From positions 1 to 31,226 of the IMG/VR virus record IMGVR_UViG_3300044733_002188: a stretch of 31,226 nucleotides of DNA; one strand, given 5' to 3'. The position numbers and the translations under genes were made by a program. Positions 19,972 through 29,154 of this stretch are shown piece after piece; position 1 is the first letter of the stretch; every line of letters begins with the position of its first letter. The DNA is from a virus. The notes under the pieces are model-generated. The model was given only the letters and a program-made list of their open reading frames with translations. It was not told the DNA's origin and ran no database searches.

Positions 19972-21771
19972 CTACTGGAGCGTTCTGTAGTAGCTGTCTG
20001 GATAGTATTCCATCGGCTGGTCGATTTCGCGGCAGATGGCATCCTTGCGGATCGCAACGCATACAGGGTTGAATCCTGCATAGCAGTAGACGTCCACCCA
20101 CCTGGCCTCTGGCGCGATCTGCTGCATCGCTCTTCTAGATGCCGTCAGGTCAACGCTGTCGCCTAGCAGGCCGTTGTCGTTCTTTCCGGCAGACCACATG
20201 GTTCCATCTGTCTTTATGCCTACAAGATAATTCCGAAAGAGCGACGAGTTGTAGTCCCAGCTCGTAAACGTAGCGCCTGACGCATAGCCATCTCCAATGC
20301 ACGACAACGCAAATCCGTTTCCCTCAACCCGATTTGCGGCGATAGAGTCAATCTCTAGCGTGCTATCCAAACTAGGATTGGCAACGTACAGCCTGCCTCC
20401 AGATGAAATGACGACTCCGCTCCTGGCAAAGCGATATGGCCCGGCAGAATGGAAGAGTATCCGGTCGTGGAAGGCATCGGTTGCGTTGGCAACATCCCAG
20501 TACGCCGACAAACCAAATGAGTAAAGCCCGCCATTGTTGTCAATCAGGAAGTCGTCGCCGACTGCATCGCTTGATACAAACGAATGGCTGTCATCAAACA
20601 TCTCGCAAGAAAACTGAGCGCCGCTTCCACTGCGAATGTCGTTTGGGCCGCCAGGCGGTTCAACCACAGGACTAGGTGCAGAAGAGTAGCCGCGACCAGA
20701 CTTCACCAAAGTCGCTGAAACAACGACTCCATTCTGCACCTGACAGTTTGCTATTGCTTTGACTCCAGATGCTGGCTCGCTGAATACAAGCGGAGCTGGG
20801 CCGAAGGTAGTCGCTCCCTGCGAGCCTTGCGAATAGCCGCTGCCACCGCTCGTCACACTTATTCGCTTCACAAAACCAGTGAGCTTTTCCGGTGCGTTCA
20901 TCACGCTGTTTTGGTAGTCATACCACCAGAAATACATCTGGTCGTCGTCTGCGATGACGCAGTTGCTTAGTCCAGCAGGAATTGAGACGGCTTTGATGCC
21001 CGCCGGAAGATTTACCTCCGTAACTATGGGAGCGAACGGCGGGTGGATGGAAGCGTAAACCGACACAGACCTTCCTTGTCCTCCGTAAAGCCTGGCGTCC
21101 GGCCTGCTTGTGTTTGGAGAAACGCCATGCGCACCGCCATTGAGCATTCCCGCGACAAACACTCTTCCGCTGCGCGTAACGACGGTCACGCTGTATGCGT
21201 TTCCGTTTCGCGGCGACCTTGCAGCGACATCAACAATTGGCTCGTCTATCGCGGGAAAGAAAATCCTTCGCGGCCTTGCGCAGTAATCTGCGGGGAAGAA
21301 AATCGGCGACAATGAGTCGCGGAACGGAAGGTACACGCGAGCGTTAGCACTCAGCGTGTTTGCCGCGTCTCCAATAAACGCGCTGAATATGTCACATTGC
21401 CGGCCAGGCTGCCCCCATGCGTAGAGCTCGCCGTGAATGGTTAGGCCGACCAAGCCGTAAATTGTTGAGCCGCCACCACCGTGAACAAGCTGTATCTTTT
21501 TCCAAGGGAACTGCTTTTCGCAGGGGACGTCATGAATCTCGCCGCTCTGGGCGGTATTCTGGCTGGCCCCTAGCGGCCACCTTTTGAAAAGGACTCTGCG
21601 TGGCCCGGATTCTCTAGTCGGGACAATCGGTGATATGGCTTGGCTGATGTTGAATCCTGCTTGAGAATTCACATAGCCAGACACGCCATTTGGGTAGAAG
21701 CTGAATGGCGTGTTGTCATTGCAGTGTCCCCAGATATGGACGGGCAGCCTGCCGTCGTAGAAGAAGCTCAT
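19972..21771 (-). CDS. RCC1-like beta-propeller virion protein
   Basis: This 599-residue protein repeats RCC1-like blades, each with a pattern of Leu-Tyr-x-Trp/Phe-Gly: GELYAWGQPG, GRVFVAGMLNG, DQMYFWW, GGLYSFGLSAY, TMWSAGKNDNGLLGD. Inserted between blades is ISVTSGGSGYSQGSQG and later VKSGRGYSSAPSP, a motif often seen in phage tail appendages. RCC1 propellers bind proteins or polymers, so it may be a receptor-binding or host-interaction protein at the tail tip. It is the last gene of the structural operon, where fibres and adhesins usually lie. The start at ATG 21771 is 3 nt after the preceding stop. No membrane helix or signal peptide was seen. Confidence 0.75.
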   Translation of the reverse strand: MSFFYDGRLPVHIWGHCNDNTPFSFYPNGVSGYVNSQAGFNISQAISPIVPTRESGPRRVLFKRWPLGASQNTAQSGEIHDVPCEKQFPWKKIQLVHGGGGSTIYGLVGLTIHGELYAWGQPGRQCDIFSAFIGDAANTLSANARVYLPFRDSLSPIFFPADYCARPRRIFFPAIDEPIVDVAARSPRNGNAYSVTVVTRSGRVFVAGMLNGGAHGVSPNTSRPDARLYGGQGRSVSVYASIHPPFAPIVTEVNLPAGIKAVSIPAGLSNCVIADDDQMYFWWYDYQNSVMNAPEKLTGFVKRISVTSGGSGYSQGSQGATTFGPAPLVFSEPASGVKAIANCQVQNGVVVSATLVKSGRGYSSAPSPVVEPPGGPNDIRSGSGAQFSCEMFDDSHSFVSSDAVGDDFLIDNNGGLYSFGLSAYWDVANATDAFHDRILFHSAGPYRFARSGVVISSGGRLYVANPSLDSTLEIDSIAANRVEGNGFALSCIGDGYASGATFTSWDYNSSLFRNYLVGIKTDGTMWSAGKNDNGLLGDSVDLTASRRAMQQIAPEARWVDVYCYAGFNPVCVAIRKDAICREIDQPMEYYPDSYYRTLQ

Positions 21772-21774
21772 GCT

Positions 21775-22161
21775 CTACGCCCCGCCAGCGGCAGCCTGCA
21801 CGTGCCAGATGCCGTCAATCTTGGCAACGGTCACGAGAGCGGTGGCCATGTAGGCCGAACTGGTCACGCCAGGGATTGAGAACATACTTGCCACCGCAGT
21901 GGCTGTCTTGTTCGTGGCGATCTTGATTGGCAGGATTGAGACAGACGCTGTGTCCTTCTCGAAGAAGTAGACTTGTCGAGCGGACATCCGTACCCAGACG
22001 GACGTTCCAGTAAATGCAGCTAGTCGCAGCTGCTTCCCGCTAGGAATTGTTGGAGTGATTCCAAGCTCAAGCGGCTGCCCGCCAGGACGTGTATTCTCAA
22101 CAGTCCTAACAACGCGAGCGATCCTCGCCGCGGCAGGCCGTGTGAATGAGATCCGCTCCAT
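21775..22161 (-). CDS. Hypothetical tail-region protein (128 aa)
   Basis: A beta-rich protein (MERISFTRPAAARIARVVRT, SVWVRMSARQVYFFEKDTAS, SSAYMATALVTVAKIDGIWH) with AGGTGA a few nt before ATG 22161. No domain was recognised. The position between fibre and propeller genes suggests a small virion or fibre-associated protein. Confidence 0.65.
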   Translation of the reverse strand: MERISFTRPAAARIARVVRTVENTRPGGQPLELGITPTIPSGKQLRLAAFTGTSVWVRMSARQVYFFEKDTASVSILPIKIATNKTATAVASMFSIPGVTSSAYMATALVTVAKIDGIWHVQAAAGGA

Positions 22162-22176
22162 GCGTCACCTGCGGCG

Positions 22177-22551
22177 TCACTTGTATTCGACGTAGGCCAC
22201 ATCGACCGTCAGGTCGCCGGTAGCGTTTGCGAAGACGCGAATCGTGTGATCCTCGGGCAGCACCAGCTTCGCCGTGCCGTCGACCACGCGGAGCGAGGCG
22301 TCGGCCGGCACCGAGATTGTCGTATACAGCTGCGTGGAGTTCGTGCCGACGAATCGCAGCACGCTCACGTCGGCAGAGTTCACTCCGTCGATGTTGTTGA
22401 CCGTGAGCGAGTTGATCTCGAGGACGGCGGAACTAGCGGACCCGTTGGCGAGTACGAGCGTGGCGCTCGACCCGGTGGCGGTGCCGACAGGGATCGTCAC
22501 TGTCCGCAGATACACCTCGGTCGCGGTACCGGCAACATTCGGAGCAGCCAT
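22177..22551 (-). CDS. Hypothetical tail-region protein (124 aa)
   Basis: A Ser/Thr/Val-rich beta protein (VAGTATEVYLRTVTIPVGTA, DVSVLRFVGTNSTQLYTTIS, DLTVDVAYVEYK), typical of small virion or fibre-associated proteins. ATG 22551 has GAGGTGA upstream and follows the fibre gene by 8 nt. No family name can be given. Confidence 0.65.
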   Translation of the reverse strand: MAAPNVAGTATEVYLRTVTIPVGTATGSSATLVLANGSASSAVLEINSLTVNNIDGVNSADVSVLRFVGTNSTQLYTTISVPADASLRVVDGTAKLVLPEDHTIRVFANATGDLTVDVAYVEYK

Positions 22552-22559
22552 CGTTCACC

Positions 22560-24005
22560 TCAAGTACGGAAGACAAAATGCAGAGAACGTGCAGCCGGGG
22601 CGGCAGAGCCACCGCTTCCACCACCCGACGCAATCGTGATCGTCGAGCCGGCGGTGCTCACCGTCACATTACTGCCCGCTGCAATAGTCAGCGTTCCCGT
22701 GAGCCCGTTGAGAATGCTCACGTGGCTCGGCATCCGAGCGACGTCGAGCGTCCCGCTCGTGATGTCGGCGGCGGCATGGGTGTGAACCGCGGCAGCGGCA
22801 GTGATGTCCCCGACCGTCGGAAGCGTGTGGACGTGATCCTCGCGGCTGGCGTTTGCGGACGAACCGGCCGCCGCCGTACCGAGCGGCTGCGGCGTTGCCG
22901 AGCCAACCGCCAGGCCGGACGTGCCGCCAGCGAAAGCAATCGTGATAGAGCCGGCAGACGTGTCGCGGGTGAACGCCATGCCCGCGCCCTGCACGAGCAC
23001 GGGATTCACGATGGAATACCGACTCGTCCACGTCGCACTCGTGCCGTCCGTCACCAGCGGCCCTGCGTAGCCTGCCTGTGGCGGCAGCCCGGCATACCCG
23101 GAGATGTCGCTGGTGGAGTGCGTGTGCGTGGCCGGTGCGAACGTCACCGGCACGTTGCCTAGGCTCGTGTAGGAGCCGCTGGTGGCCACGTCCGCCAGAC
23201 CCGAGACGTCAGCCGCGGCCAGGCTGATCGCCCCCGTGCGGCCCGCCACGGACTGCACAGGGGCTGCTGCCGACGCCGCCGCAGTGAACGACACGATGTC
23301 TGTCGTGCTGTGCGTATGTGCCGAGGGGGAGAACGACGACGGCACCCCAGACAGGGCGGTGTACCCGATGGTCGGGATGCGGGCGATGTCGAGCGTCCCG
23401 CTCGTGATGTCGGCGGCCGCGTGCGTGTGGCCCGCCTGGGAGAACGACGCCGTGAGCCCGACGATGTCGCTGGTCGAGTGCGTGTGCACCTCAGCGGCGG
23501 CGGTGAGGTCTGCCCGTGTGATGACGACGGCCCCCGTCCTCGACTGCACCGCCTGCACGGGTGCCGCGGCAGACGCCGCCGCCGTGAATGCCACCACGTC
23601 CGTGGTCGAATGCGTGTGAGCCGACGGGGCAAACGTCGTCGGAACGCCGCTCAACGCCGTGTACGAGATCGTCGGAATGCGGGCGATCGCGAACGTGCCA
23701 GCCGTGACGTCACTCGCCTGTAGGACGATTGCCCCGACTCTCCCGGCCACGGACTGCACCGGCGAGAACCCCGCCACGACCGCCGTGTCGTAGCTCGCAA
23801 TCGTGAACTGTCCGCTCGTCGTGCTGACCGTGATGCCAGGTCCGGGCACCAGCTGGAACGTGCCGAACGCATTCGTCGCCGTGCCTGGCACGGTCAGGAA
23901 TCCAGCGGGTCCGATGCCGCCGCTGGCGACCACGGAGATACCCGTGTTGCCGCTGACGGACACACTGACGCCCGTCTCGCCAAGGATCGAGACGCTGATG
24001 GCCAT
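22560..24005 (-). CDS. Repetitive tail fibre protein with His-x-His motifs
   Basis: This 481-residue Ala/Ser/Thr/Gly-rich protein has seven HxH motifs at 130, 174, 193, 230, 294, 392 and 408 (mostly His-Thr-His). Such motifs bind metal ions along the shaft of trimeric tail fibres such as T4 gp37. A 60-residue module (DIARIPTIGYTALSGVPSSF, then SPSAHTHSTTDIV) occurs at 101-160 and again at 201-260, a period of exactly 100 residues. A third partial unit HTHAAADITSGTLDVARMP lies near 408. The N-terminal 75 residues are non-repetitive and may attach to the tail. Start ATG 24005 overlaps the previous stop as TGATG. No intramolecular chaperone was identified. Confidence 0.85.
   Translation of the reverse strand: MAISVSILGETGVSVSVSGNTGISVVASGGIGPAGFLTVPGTATNAFGTFQLVPGPGITVSTTSGQFTIASYDTAVVAGFSPVQSVAGRVGAIVLQASDVTAGTFAIARIPTISYTALSGVPTTFAPSAHTHSTTDVVAFTAAASAAAPVQAVQSRTGAVVITRADLTAAAEVHTHSTSDIVGLTASFSQAGHTHAAADITSGTLDIARIPTIGYTALSGVPSSFSPSAHTHSTTDIVSFTAAASAAAPVQSVAGRTGAISLAAADVSGLADVATSGSYTSLGNVPVTFAPATHTHSTSDISGYAGLPPQAGYAGPLVTDGTSATWTSRYSIVNPVLVQGAGMAFTRDTSAGSITIAFAGGTSGLAVGSATPQPLGTAAAGSSANASREDHVHTLPTVGDITAAAAVHTHAAADITSGTLDVARMPSHVSILNGLTGTLTIAAGSNVTVSTAGSTITIASGGGSGGSAAPAARSLHFVFRT
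23226..23405 (-). repeat. Fibre-module repeat, copy B
   Basis: It encodes residues 201-260 of the fibre. It pairs with copy A at 23526-23705, exactly 300 bp away, with most residues identical between copies. Confidence 0.7.
23526..23705 (-). repeat. Fibre-module repeat, copy A
   Basis: It encodes residues 101-160 of the fibre. Recombination between A and B would remove or add a 100-residue segment without shifting the frame. Confidence 0.7.
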
Positions 24006-24385
24006 CAGGGAACCCTCACGCTCACGTCACCTGCCAGGTATGTGCGAGTCACGTTGCCGGGCGTGATCGTCTTGAACCACCAGCGGTACACGCCCGTCGC
24101 CGCCAGCTGGTCCGTCTGCACCTCGGAGAGTGAGACGTTGACCTGGCCGGCGGTGAGATTGACCGGCGTGACGGTGAACGCCACGACCGTGCCACCAGCG
24201 GCAACCGTCATCCCGGCTCCGAGCCCGCCGCCAGCAGCGACGCTCGTGAGTGAGTAGATGCGGCTGTCGTAGGTGTGGCCGGTCAAGTCCGTGCCGTCCA
24301 TCGAGATGACCATCCCGAATTCGTCACCTTTGACGAACGCGAGATCAAGCTCGGCCGGCAACTGTTCGTAGGTCGTGTCTGCCAT
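24005..24385 (-). CDS. Hypothetical virion protein (126 aa)
   Basis: A beta-rich protein (AELDLAFVKGDEFGMVISMD, then GTDLTGHTYDSRIYS; near the end GVYRWWFKTITPGNVTRTYL and AGDVSVRVP). The overall pattern resembles the BppU-like N-terminal domain of phage baseplate or fibre-attachment proteins. Its location directly before the fibre, with TGATG overlap, supports a fibre-connector role. Confidence 0.65.
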   Translation of the reverse strand: MADTTYEQLPAELDLAFVKGDEFGMVISMDGTDLTGHTYDSRIYSLTSVAAGGGLGAGMTVAAGGTVVAFTVTPVNLTAGQVNVSLSEVQTDQLAATGVYRWWFKTITPGNVTRTYLAGDVSVRVP

Positions 24386-24429
24386 GATTCTGTTTTACGC
24401 CTCGCGGGTACGATTCTTGCAGACGCTAT

Positions 24430-25302
24430 TCAGCCCGGCGGCGAGCCGAAAAGGCCGGTAAAGCTCGCCTCTGGAAGCACTCGCCGCTCCAGAATCGCCG
24501 GGTAGCTCCCCGTCTGTGCGCCGCTGCCGTTGAGTCCGACGGGGTTGGCACTGGGAATCCATTCGCCGTTCTCAAAGTCGAACACCATCGCACGACGCTT
24601 CTGGTTGCCCGAGAGGAAATTGAACCCCACGTCAGGCAGCTGGAGGTTCCAGCCTGTCGGGCGGAACAGCACCTGCGACTCCGCCTTCCAGTACGGGACG
24701 ATGGCGTTACCCCACAGTTCTTCAATACGCTCGATCGTGCTTCCTTCGTGCTTGCACTGATACGGATTCGTGCCAACAAACGAGTCCGAATTCACGTAGC
24801 CGAACGATCCGATGATTGCATCGGGACGAGCTGCAAAGTTTTGCGTAATCGTCGCCCGCGTCAGGGATTCTTCAACGGTCAGTCCCTCAAAATAATCGTT
24901 TGCACTGTTCGTGAGCGGTCGCCTGTCCGTGCCGTCGTAGTAGGAAAGCGCCGGAATCTGCTCGCCCGACACGACCTCAAATTTCCACTCTGGGATTCTG
25001 TCAAGCGGCCCGAGTGCCTGATTCGTCGTCAGCACCGCGTACTCAAGGATGACCTCGACGTGGTACGGATTCTCCCCGAACGTCTCGTTCATCACGATTT
25101 TGCGGAGCTTCAGAAATGAAAACTCCGGGTGGGCGACGCCCCACAGTCCGCCGCCGACGGCGTTGACGACATCCAGGTTCGCCGTGGGCGAGACCGTGGC
25201 GTTGTCGTCAAGGATGACAACGAACCGTCGCTTTGCCACGGTCGACTCGCCAATTGCGCCTTCGATCGTGCGGCCCAGCTCGCGGTAGGATGCGACTGCC
25301 AT
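24430..25302 (-). CDS. Distal tail / minor structural protein (290 aa)
   Basis: The product (VAKRRFVVILDDNATVSPTA, PYHVEVILEYAVLTTNQALG, FGYVNSDSFVGTNPYQCKHE, NFLSGNQKRRAMVFDFENGE) has no named domain, but its site immediately after the tape measure gene is that of distal tail or baseplate hub proteins. ATG 25302 overlaps the tape-measure stop as TGATG. Between its end and the next start is a 44-nt gap with no obvious terminator. Confidence 0.6.
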   Translation of the reverse strand: MAVASYRELGRTIEGAIGESTVAKRRFVVILDDNATVSPTANLDVVNAVGGGLWGVAHPEFSFLKLRKIVMNETFGENPYHVEVILEYAVLTTNQALGPLDRIPEWKFEVVSGEQIPALSYYDGTDRRPLTNSANDYFEGLTVEESLTRATITQNFAARPDAIIGSFGYVNSDSFVGTNPYQCKHEGSTIERIEELWGNAIVPYWKAESQVLFRPTGWNLQLPDVGFNFLSGNQKRRAMVFDFENGEWIPSANPVGLNGSGAQTGSYPAILERRVLPEASFTGLFGSPPG

Positions 25303-28300
25303 CAGAAAATCTCCGCTGGCGTGTTCATGTAGTTAGCCGTCGCGTTGGTGATCGCGGTGCGGATGCCCTGCAGCTGCTTCGTCTGCAGCCTCGCCTCGAT
25401 CAGCTGCGGGTCTTGAGCCTGAGCGCCGAGCCCGAGGACGAGCTTCGCCCCCTCGGCGGTGCGAATGTCGGCAGTCGCCACCGGCCCCTGCACGGGACGG
25501 GCAAGCTCCGCTCGGCGGGCAAGCTCTGCACCGGCTCTCGCAGTCGCCGCGATAGCGTCGTTCGCTGACGCCAGCATCCGCTGCTGTGTCTGTGCGGCCC
25601 TCTGCTGCTGGGCAATCGCCGCACCGAACTGCTGATTGCCGCCGGCGGCCTGCTGCTGCGAGCTTATCCGGCCCGCAGCGATGTTTTTCTCGATCTTCTC
25701 TGCCTGCCGAAGCTGCTTGATCCTGGCCGTGCCTTCCTTTGCGGCCTTGAGGTTGCCGGCATCGCGAGCCACTTCGACGGCCTGCTCTTCCGCGTCGATC
25801 CTATCCTGCAGCGCTTGGATGTTGAGTGCCGCCTGCTTCTTGCGCTCCTCCACCTGTGCCGCGAAATCAAGCTCCGCACGCTGCCGCTCGTCGAGCTGGC
25901 CACGCAGGAACTCTTCGACACGCTGCGCACCTTGCAACCGCTGGTTGAAGATGTCCTGCTGCCGCGCGACTTCTCGGTCGTATGACTCTTTGGTCAGGAT
26001 GCCGTCCCGGACTTGCGATTGGGCTGCCGCAACGCCATTGCGAAGCCCTTCTGCAGCAATGGCACCAACGCGCCCGAAATCCTGCGTTTTTGCTATGAGG
26101 TCCGAGACGCTCTTGCCCGTGGCGTCAAAGGCTTTCGTGAACCCGTCCGAAAAACCTTGCTCCGAGGCAGCCTGCGTGTCTTGCAGTTTTGCTTGCAGCT
26201 GGTCAAGCTGTGCCAGCCTCGCAGTGGCAGCGTCTGCGGAGGCCGTATCTTGGGCAGCACGTGCTGCCGCTTGCTGCTCCTGTACGCGAGCCTGCTCGCG
26301 CTCGACTGCGGCGATGTCCTCGGCGAGCTTCGACTGAGCGTCGCTCACTTTCGTCAGAGCTTCAATCCGTTTTGTGTCCGCGTCGGCCTGGGCGATAGCA
26401 GCATCCTTCACGGCCTGCCGCGTCTGTAGCTCTTGATCGACTGCACGGTTGACCTTGTCCTGCTCTACCTTGATGCGGGCAATCTCGTCCGCCGTGATGT
26501 TGAGCGGATCGGCAACAGATGCAGCAGCCGCTTCAAAGCCACGCATCGCGTCGGTGACGGCACTGCTCTGATCGACAACGCCGTTGAAGAACGAATCGAA
26601 TCGCTCGCGAGTTGCCTCGATGTCAGTCTCGATCTTGAACTGCGGCGATCGCTCGCTATCAATCTGCGCTCGCAATCCTTCCAGATACGTTGTCGCTGCC
26701 CCAGCGGCAGCGGAACGCTGATCGGCCGCGTTGCCAAACACAGCCTGCGTCGTTCCGTTGATGATCTGCTGGCCCGCCGACTCAAGCTCGGCAAGGTTCT
26801 GCTGTAGTTGTGCGTTCGCGTCTATCTGCAAACCACGCCCAAAGTTTTCGAGGTCGGTACTGACGTAGCTGCCAATCGCCTCAAGAGCCTTGCCAAGTGC
26901 CACCGCTATGCCGTTGCCGATGATTTCAAACGTGTTGAAGATGCTTCTAAACACACCGCTGAGAACTTCCAGCACGCCCGTGATCTGGTTGAATGTTTCG
27001 CCCGCTGTGTTCAACGCACCAGTGAAGCCGCCGAAGTATTCGACGTACTCGTCGAAGATGCCAGCGAAATACTCCGCCCCTCGCAGCAGCGTGTCTGTGA
27101 TCGCGTTGGCGATGCCAGTGCCGCCCTGGCCGTCAATCCCGGCGAACTCTTCTACAAACTTTAGAAACTGATTCGTCACGTCAGTGACCGCCGGGGCAAG
27201 GTTGCCAAGCACCTGCCCTGTGATGCCTTGCACCGTAGCGGCCACAAGGTCGAAAGCGTCGTTCATGCTCGTGACGTTGTTGACCTGCGTCTCATCGACG
27301 ATCACTCCGAGCCTTTCGGCACGGGCTTGCAGTTCCTCGATACTGTCTGCACCGGCACGAAACAGCGGCGCGAGTGCGGCACCCTGCTTGCCGAACACCT
27401 CGACCGCAGCGGCGGCACGATCCGCGACGGTGGGCAGCGTCGAGATAGCATTGCCGATAGCTGAGAACTGCTCCTCTGGCGACAACGCACGCAGTTCACC
27501 GACAGACAGGTTGATCGCTCGCAGCGACTTGTCGAGTGCGTCACCGGGAGCGGCCTTGCCGATGCTCACCGCGAGCCGCTGGACGGCGGTTCCGAACTGT
27601 TCCGTATCGACGCCAGCCAGGTTCGCGGCGAGTGAGTAGCCTTGCAAAGCCTCCACGCCGATGCCAGTGCGCTGGGCAAAATCGTCAAGCTGGTTGATCG
27701 AAGCGTTGGCGGACGTCACCAGCCCAGCGATCTGATTCTGCACGCTCGCGAACGCATTGCCGAGGGCACGCACGCCGTCGAATACCAGCCTGCCGATTTC
27801 GATATTCTTCAAGAAGTTGACGTTCTTGTTGAGTTGCTCGATGTTCTTGTCAGCCTTGCTTGCTTCTTTGCCGATCCCGTCGAGGTCAATCTTTGCCTTC
27901 TGGGCAGCACGGTTGAACTGATCCTGCGAGAGCCGCCCCGCATCGAGGTGCCCTGTCAACTCCTGCATCTGCTGCGAGTACCGCTCTTGTGGGCTCAGGT
28001 TCGCGGCGATGATGCGAGCCGCCGACGCGGCAGCGTCAGCACGCTCCTTCTCGACGCCAGTGGCACGCTCTGACGCACGGACGAATGTCTCTTGCGAGAT
28101 GGCCCCACGCTCTAGGAGGTCTTGCAACCTGCCAAGCTCCTCGGCCCTCCGCTCCTCTTCGCTGCGAACCTCGCGGGTGACACGCAGCCCCTCCTCGAAC
28201 GCAGCCGCAGACGCCTTGGCTTCCTCGGAGAGCTTCCCGAATGCCGCTGCGTATTGTTCCGGCGCAACAACGCCGTCTCGCAACTGCTCGGCAAGCGACT

Positions 28301-28493
28301 CAAACTTCGCAGCGAACTCCTCTTGAGCCTTGCCTGCGGCAGCCGTCTTGTCGGCAAACGGCTGGAACACAGCCGTGGCCTTTTCGGCCTGCTTGCCGAG
28401 ATTGTCGAGCGCACGCTCGACAGGCGTGAGTGACTTCGCCAGCCCGCTGGCGTCACCAGTGACCTTGAGCGCGAGTCCGAGAATGTTCGCCAT
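25302..28493 (-). CDS. Tail tape measure protein
   Basis: This 1063-residue protein sets tail length. It has long coiled-coil stretches of Gln/Ala/Glu/Lys (for example 90-240 and 700-1000), and a central hydrophobic region (GGFTGALNTAGETFNQITGV, LEVLSGVFRSIFNTFEIIGN) with membrane-active helices, typical of the family. At about 0.15 nm per residue it suggests a tail near 160 nm. The N-terminal ILGLALKVTGDASGLAKSL matches the opening of many tape measures. It directly follows the G/GT chaperone genes with TGATG overlap, the usual order. No peptidoglycan-hydrolase domain was seen. Confidence 0.95.
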   Translation of the reverse strand: MANILGLALKVTGDASGLAKSLTPVERALDNLGKQAEKATAVFQPFADKTAAAGKAQEEFAAKFESLAEQLRDGVVAPEQYAAAFGKLSEEAKASAAAFEEGLRVTREVRSEEERRAEELGRLQDLLERGAISQETFVRASERATGVEKERADAAASAARIIAANLSPQERYSQQMQELTGHLDAGRLSQDQFNRAAQKAKIDLDGIGKEASKADKNIEQLNKNVNFLKNIEIGRLVFDGVRALGNAFASVQNQIAGLVTSANASINQLDDFAQRTGIGVEALQGYSLAANLAGVDTEQFGTAVQRLAVSIGKAAPGDALDKSLRAINLSVGELRALSPEEQFSAIGNAISTLPTVADRAAAAVEVFGKQGAALAPLFRAGADSIEELQARAERLGVIVDETQVNNVTSMNDAFDLVAATVQGITGQVLGNLAPAVTDVTNQFLKFVEEFAGIDGQGGTGIANAITDTLLRGAEYFAGIFDEYVEYFGGFTGALNTAGETFNQITGVLEVLSGVFRSIFNTFEIIGNGIAVALGKALEAIGSYVSTDLENFGRGLQIDANAQLQQNLAELESAGQQIINGTTQAVFGNAADQRSAAAGAATTYLEGLRAQIDSERSPQFKIETDIEATRERFDSFFNGVVDQSSAVTDAMRGFEAAAASVADPLNITADEIARIKVEQDKVNRAVDQELQTRQAVKDAAIAQADADTKRIEALTKVSDAQSKLAEDIAAVEREQARVQEQQAAARAAQDTASADAATARLAQLDQLQAKLQDTQAASEQGFSDGFTKAFDATGKSVSDLIAKTQDFGRVGAIAAEGLRNGVAAAQSQVRDGILTKESYDREVARQQDIFNQRLQGAQRVEEFLRGQLDERQRAELDFAAQVEERKKQAALNIQALQDRIDAEEQAVEVARDAGNLKAAKEGTARIKQLRQAEKIEKNIAAGRISSQQQAAGGNQQFGAAIAQQQRAAQTQQRMLASANDAIAATARAGAELARRAELARPVQGPVATADIRTAEGAKLVLGLGAQAQDPQLIEARLQTKQLQGIRTAITNATANYMNTPAEIF

Positions 28494-28815
28494 CAGCCAC
28501 CACCTAGCGCCGACTGAAGCATCCGAATCTGTGCGAGCATCTGATCCTCGTGCTGCGGTGGATGCTCAATCGGATTGAAGTCCTCGGCACTCGGTGCCTT
28601 GCCTTTTGCGGAGTACGGTGCCAGCATCGCACTCACCTCGAGCCCTGTCTGTCTCCACGGATCTGGCAACGCCTGGAAGTACCGCGTGTAAGCCATCCAC
28701 TCGGACAACTCGCGAGAATCCATTCGCTCGCACAGTTCGCCGACCGTCATCTTCAAGTGCCCCGCCAAAGCGAAGAGAAACCTCCGCGTCGGCGAGACAC
28801 TCAGGTTTTCCCCAG
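28493..28815 (-). CDS. Tail assembly chaperone T extension (made by frameshift from G)
   Basis: The frame without a good start codon reads GENLSVSPTRRFLFALAGHL, then KMTVGELCERMDSRELSEWM, the usual pattern of phage T-type or DUF4035 tail assembly proteins. It joins the G frame at a run of four G and four A (28806-28813) just before the G stop. The fusion GT would be about 217 residues. GT binds and folds the tape measure during tail assembly. Longer upstream reading in this frame is an Arg-rich shadow. Confidence 0.8.
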
Positions 28816-29145
28816 CTGCTCGACGTCCGCCTCCGTCATGTTGTTGTGTTGGAGCGCCTCGTCGAAGAGCCTGCCCATGACGGCCCCGCTCTTGTTCGCG
28901 AGCGCGGCGACCTGCTCGCGGGTAAAGAGCAGCTCGCCCTTCTCGTTGCAAAGCACCCTGCACAGGTACTCGGTGCGGAAGTTTTCGACGCCGGTCTCCC
29001 GCTTGCCCATCCACAGCCGCTCGTAGGAGTCACGCTCGCCGACGCTCATCACTCGGATATAAACGTCATCGCCCCACTCCCTGACGTGAATCTTCTTCAA
29101 CCCCAGGTCGTCGCTCGCCAGAATCTGCTCTGCCGTCAGTGCCAT
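28801..29145 (-). CDS. Tail assembly chaperone G
   Basis: This 114-residue acidic protein (MALTAEQILASDDLGLKKIH, VREWGDDVYIRVMSVGERDS, then LFTREQVAALANKSG) matches phage tail chaperones of the lambda gpG type. ATG 29145 has TAGGAGA upstream. It ends GLU-rich then LGKT at 28801, where the slippery run lies. Most ribosomes would stop here; a fraction would continue into T. Confidence 0.85.
   Translation of the reverse strand: MALTAEQILASDDLGLKKIHVREWGDDVYIRVMSVGERDSYERLWMGKRETGVENFRTEYLCRVLCNEKGELLFTREQVAALANKSGAVMGRLFDEALQHNNMTEADVEQLGKT
28806..28813 (-). promoter_or_regulatory. Candidate -1 frameshift site
   Basis: The coding strand reads CTG GGG AAA ACC TGA in the G frame. A -1 shift on the GGGG AAAA run leads to GGG GAA AAC CTG, the T frame. 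Lambda uses GGGAAAG at the same place. Here the heptamer phase is not the ideal X-XXY-YYZ, so slippage of the Gly-tRNA in the P site is more likely. No downstream pseudoknot was checked. Confidence 0.6.
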
Positions 29146-29154
29146 GCTCTTCTC

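Noticed and set aside
22246-24066. Several long frames in and opposite the fibre gene
   Set aside because: They mirror the repeated Ala/Ser/Thr codons of the fibre gene as Arg-rich text and have no ribosome sites.
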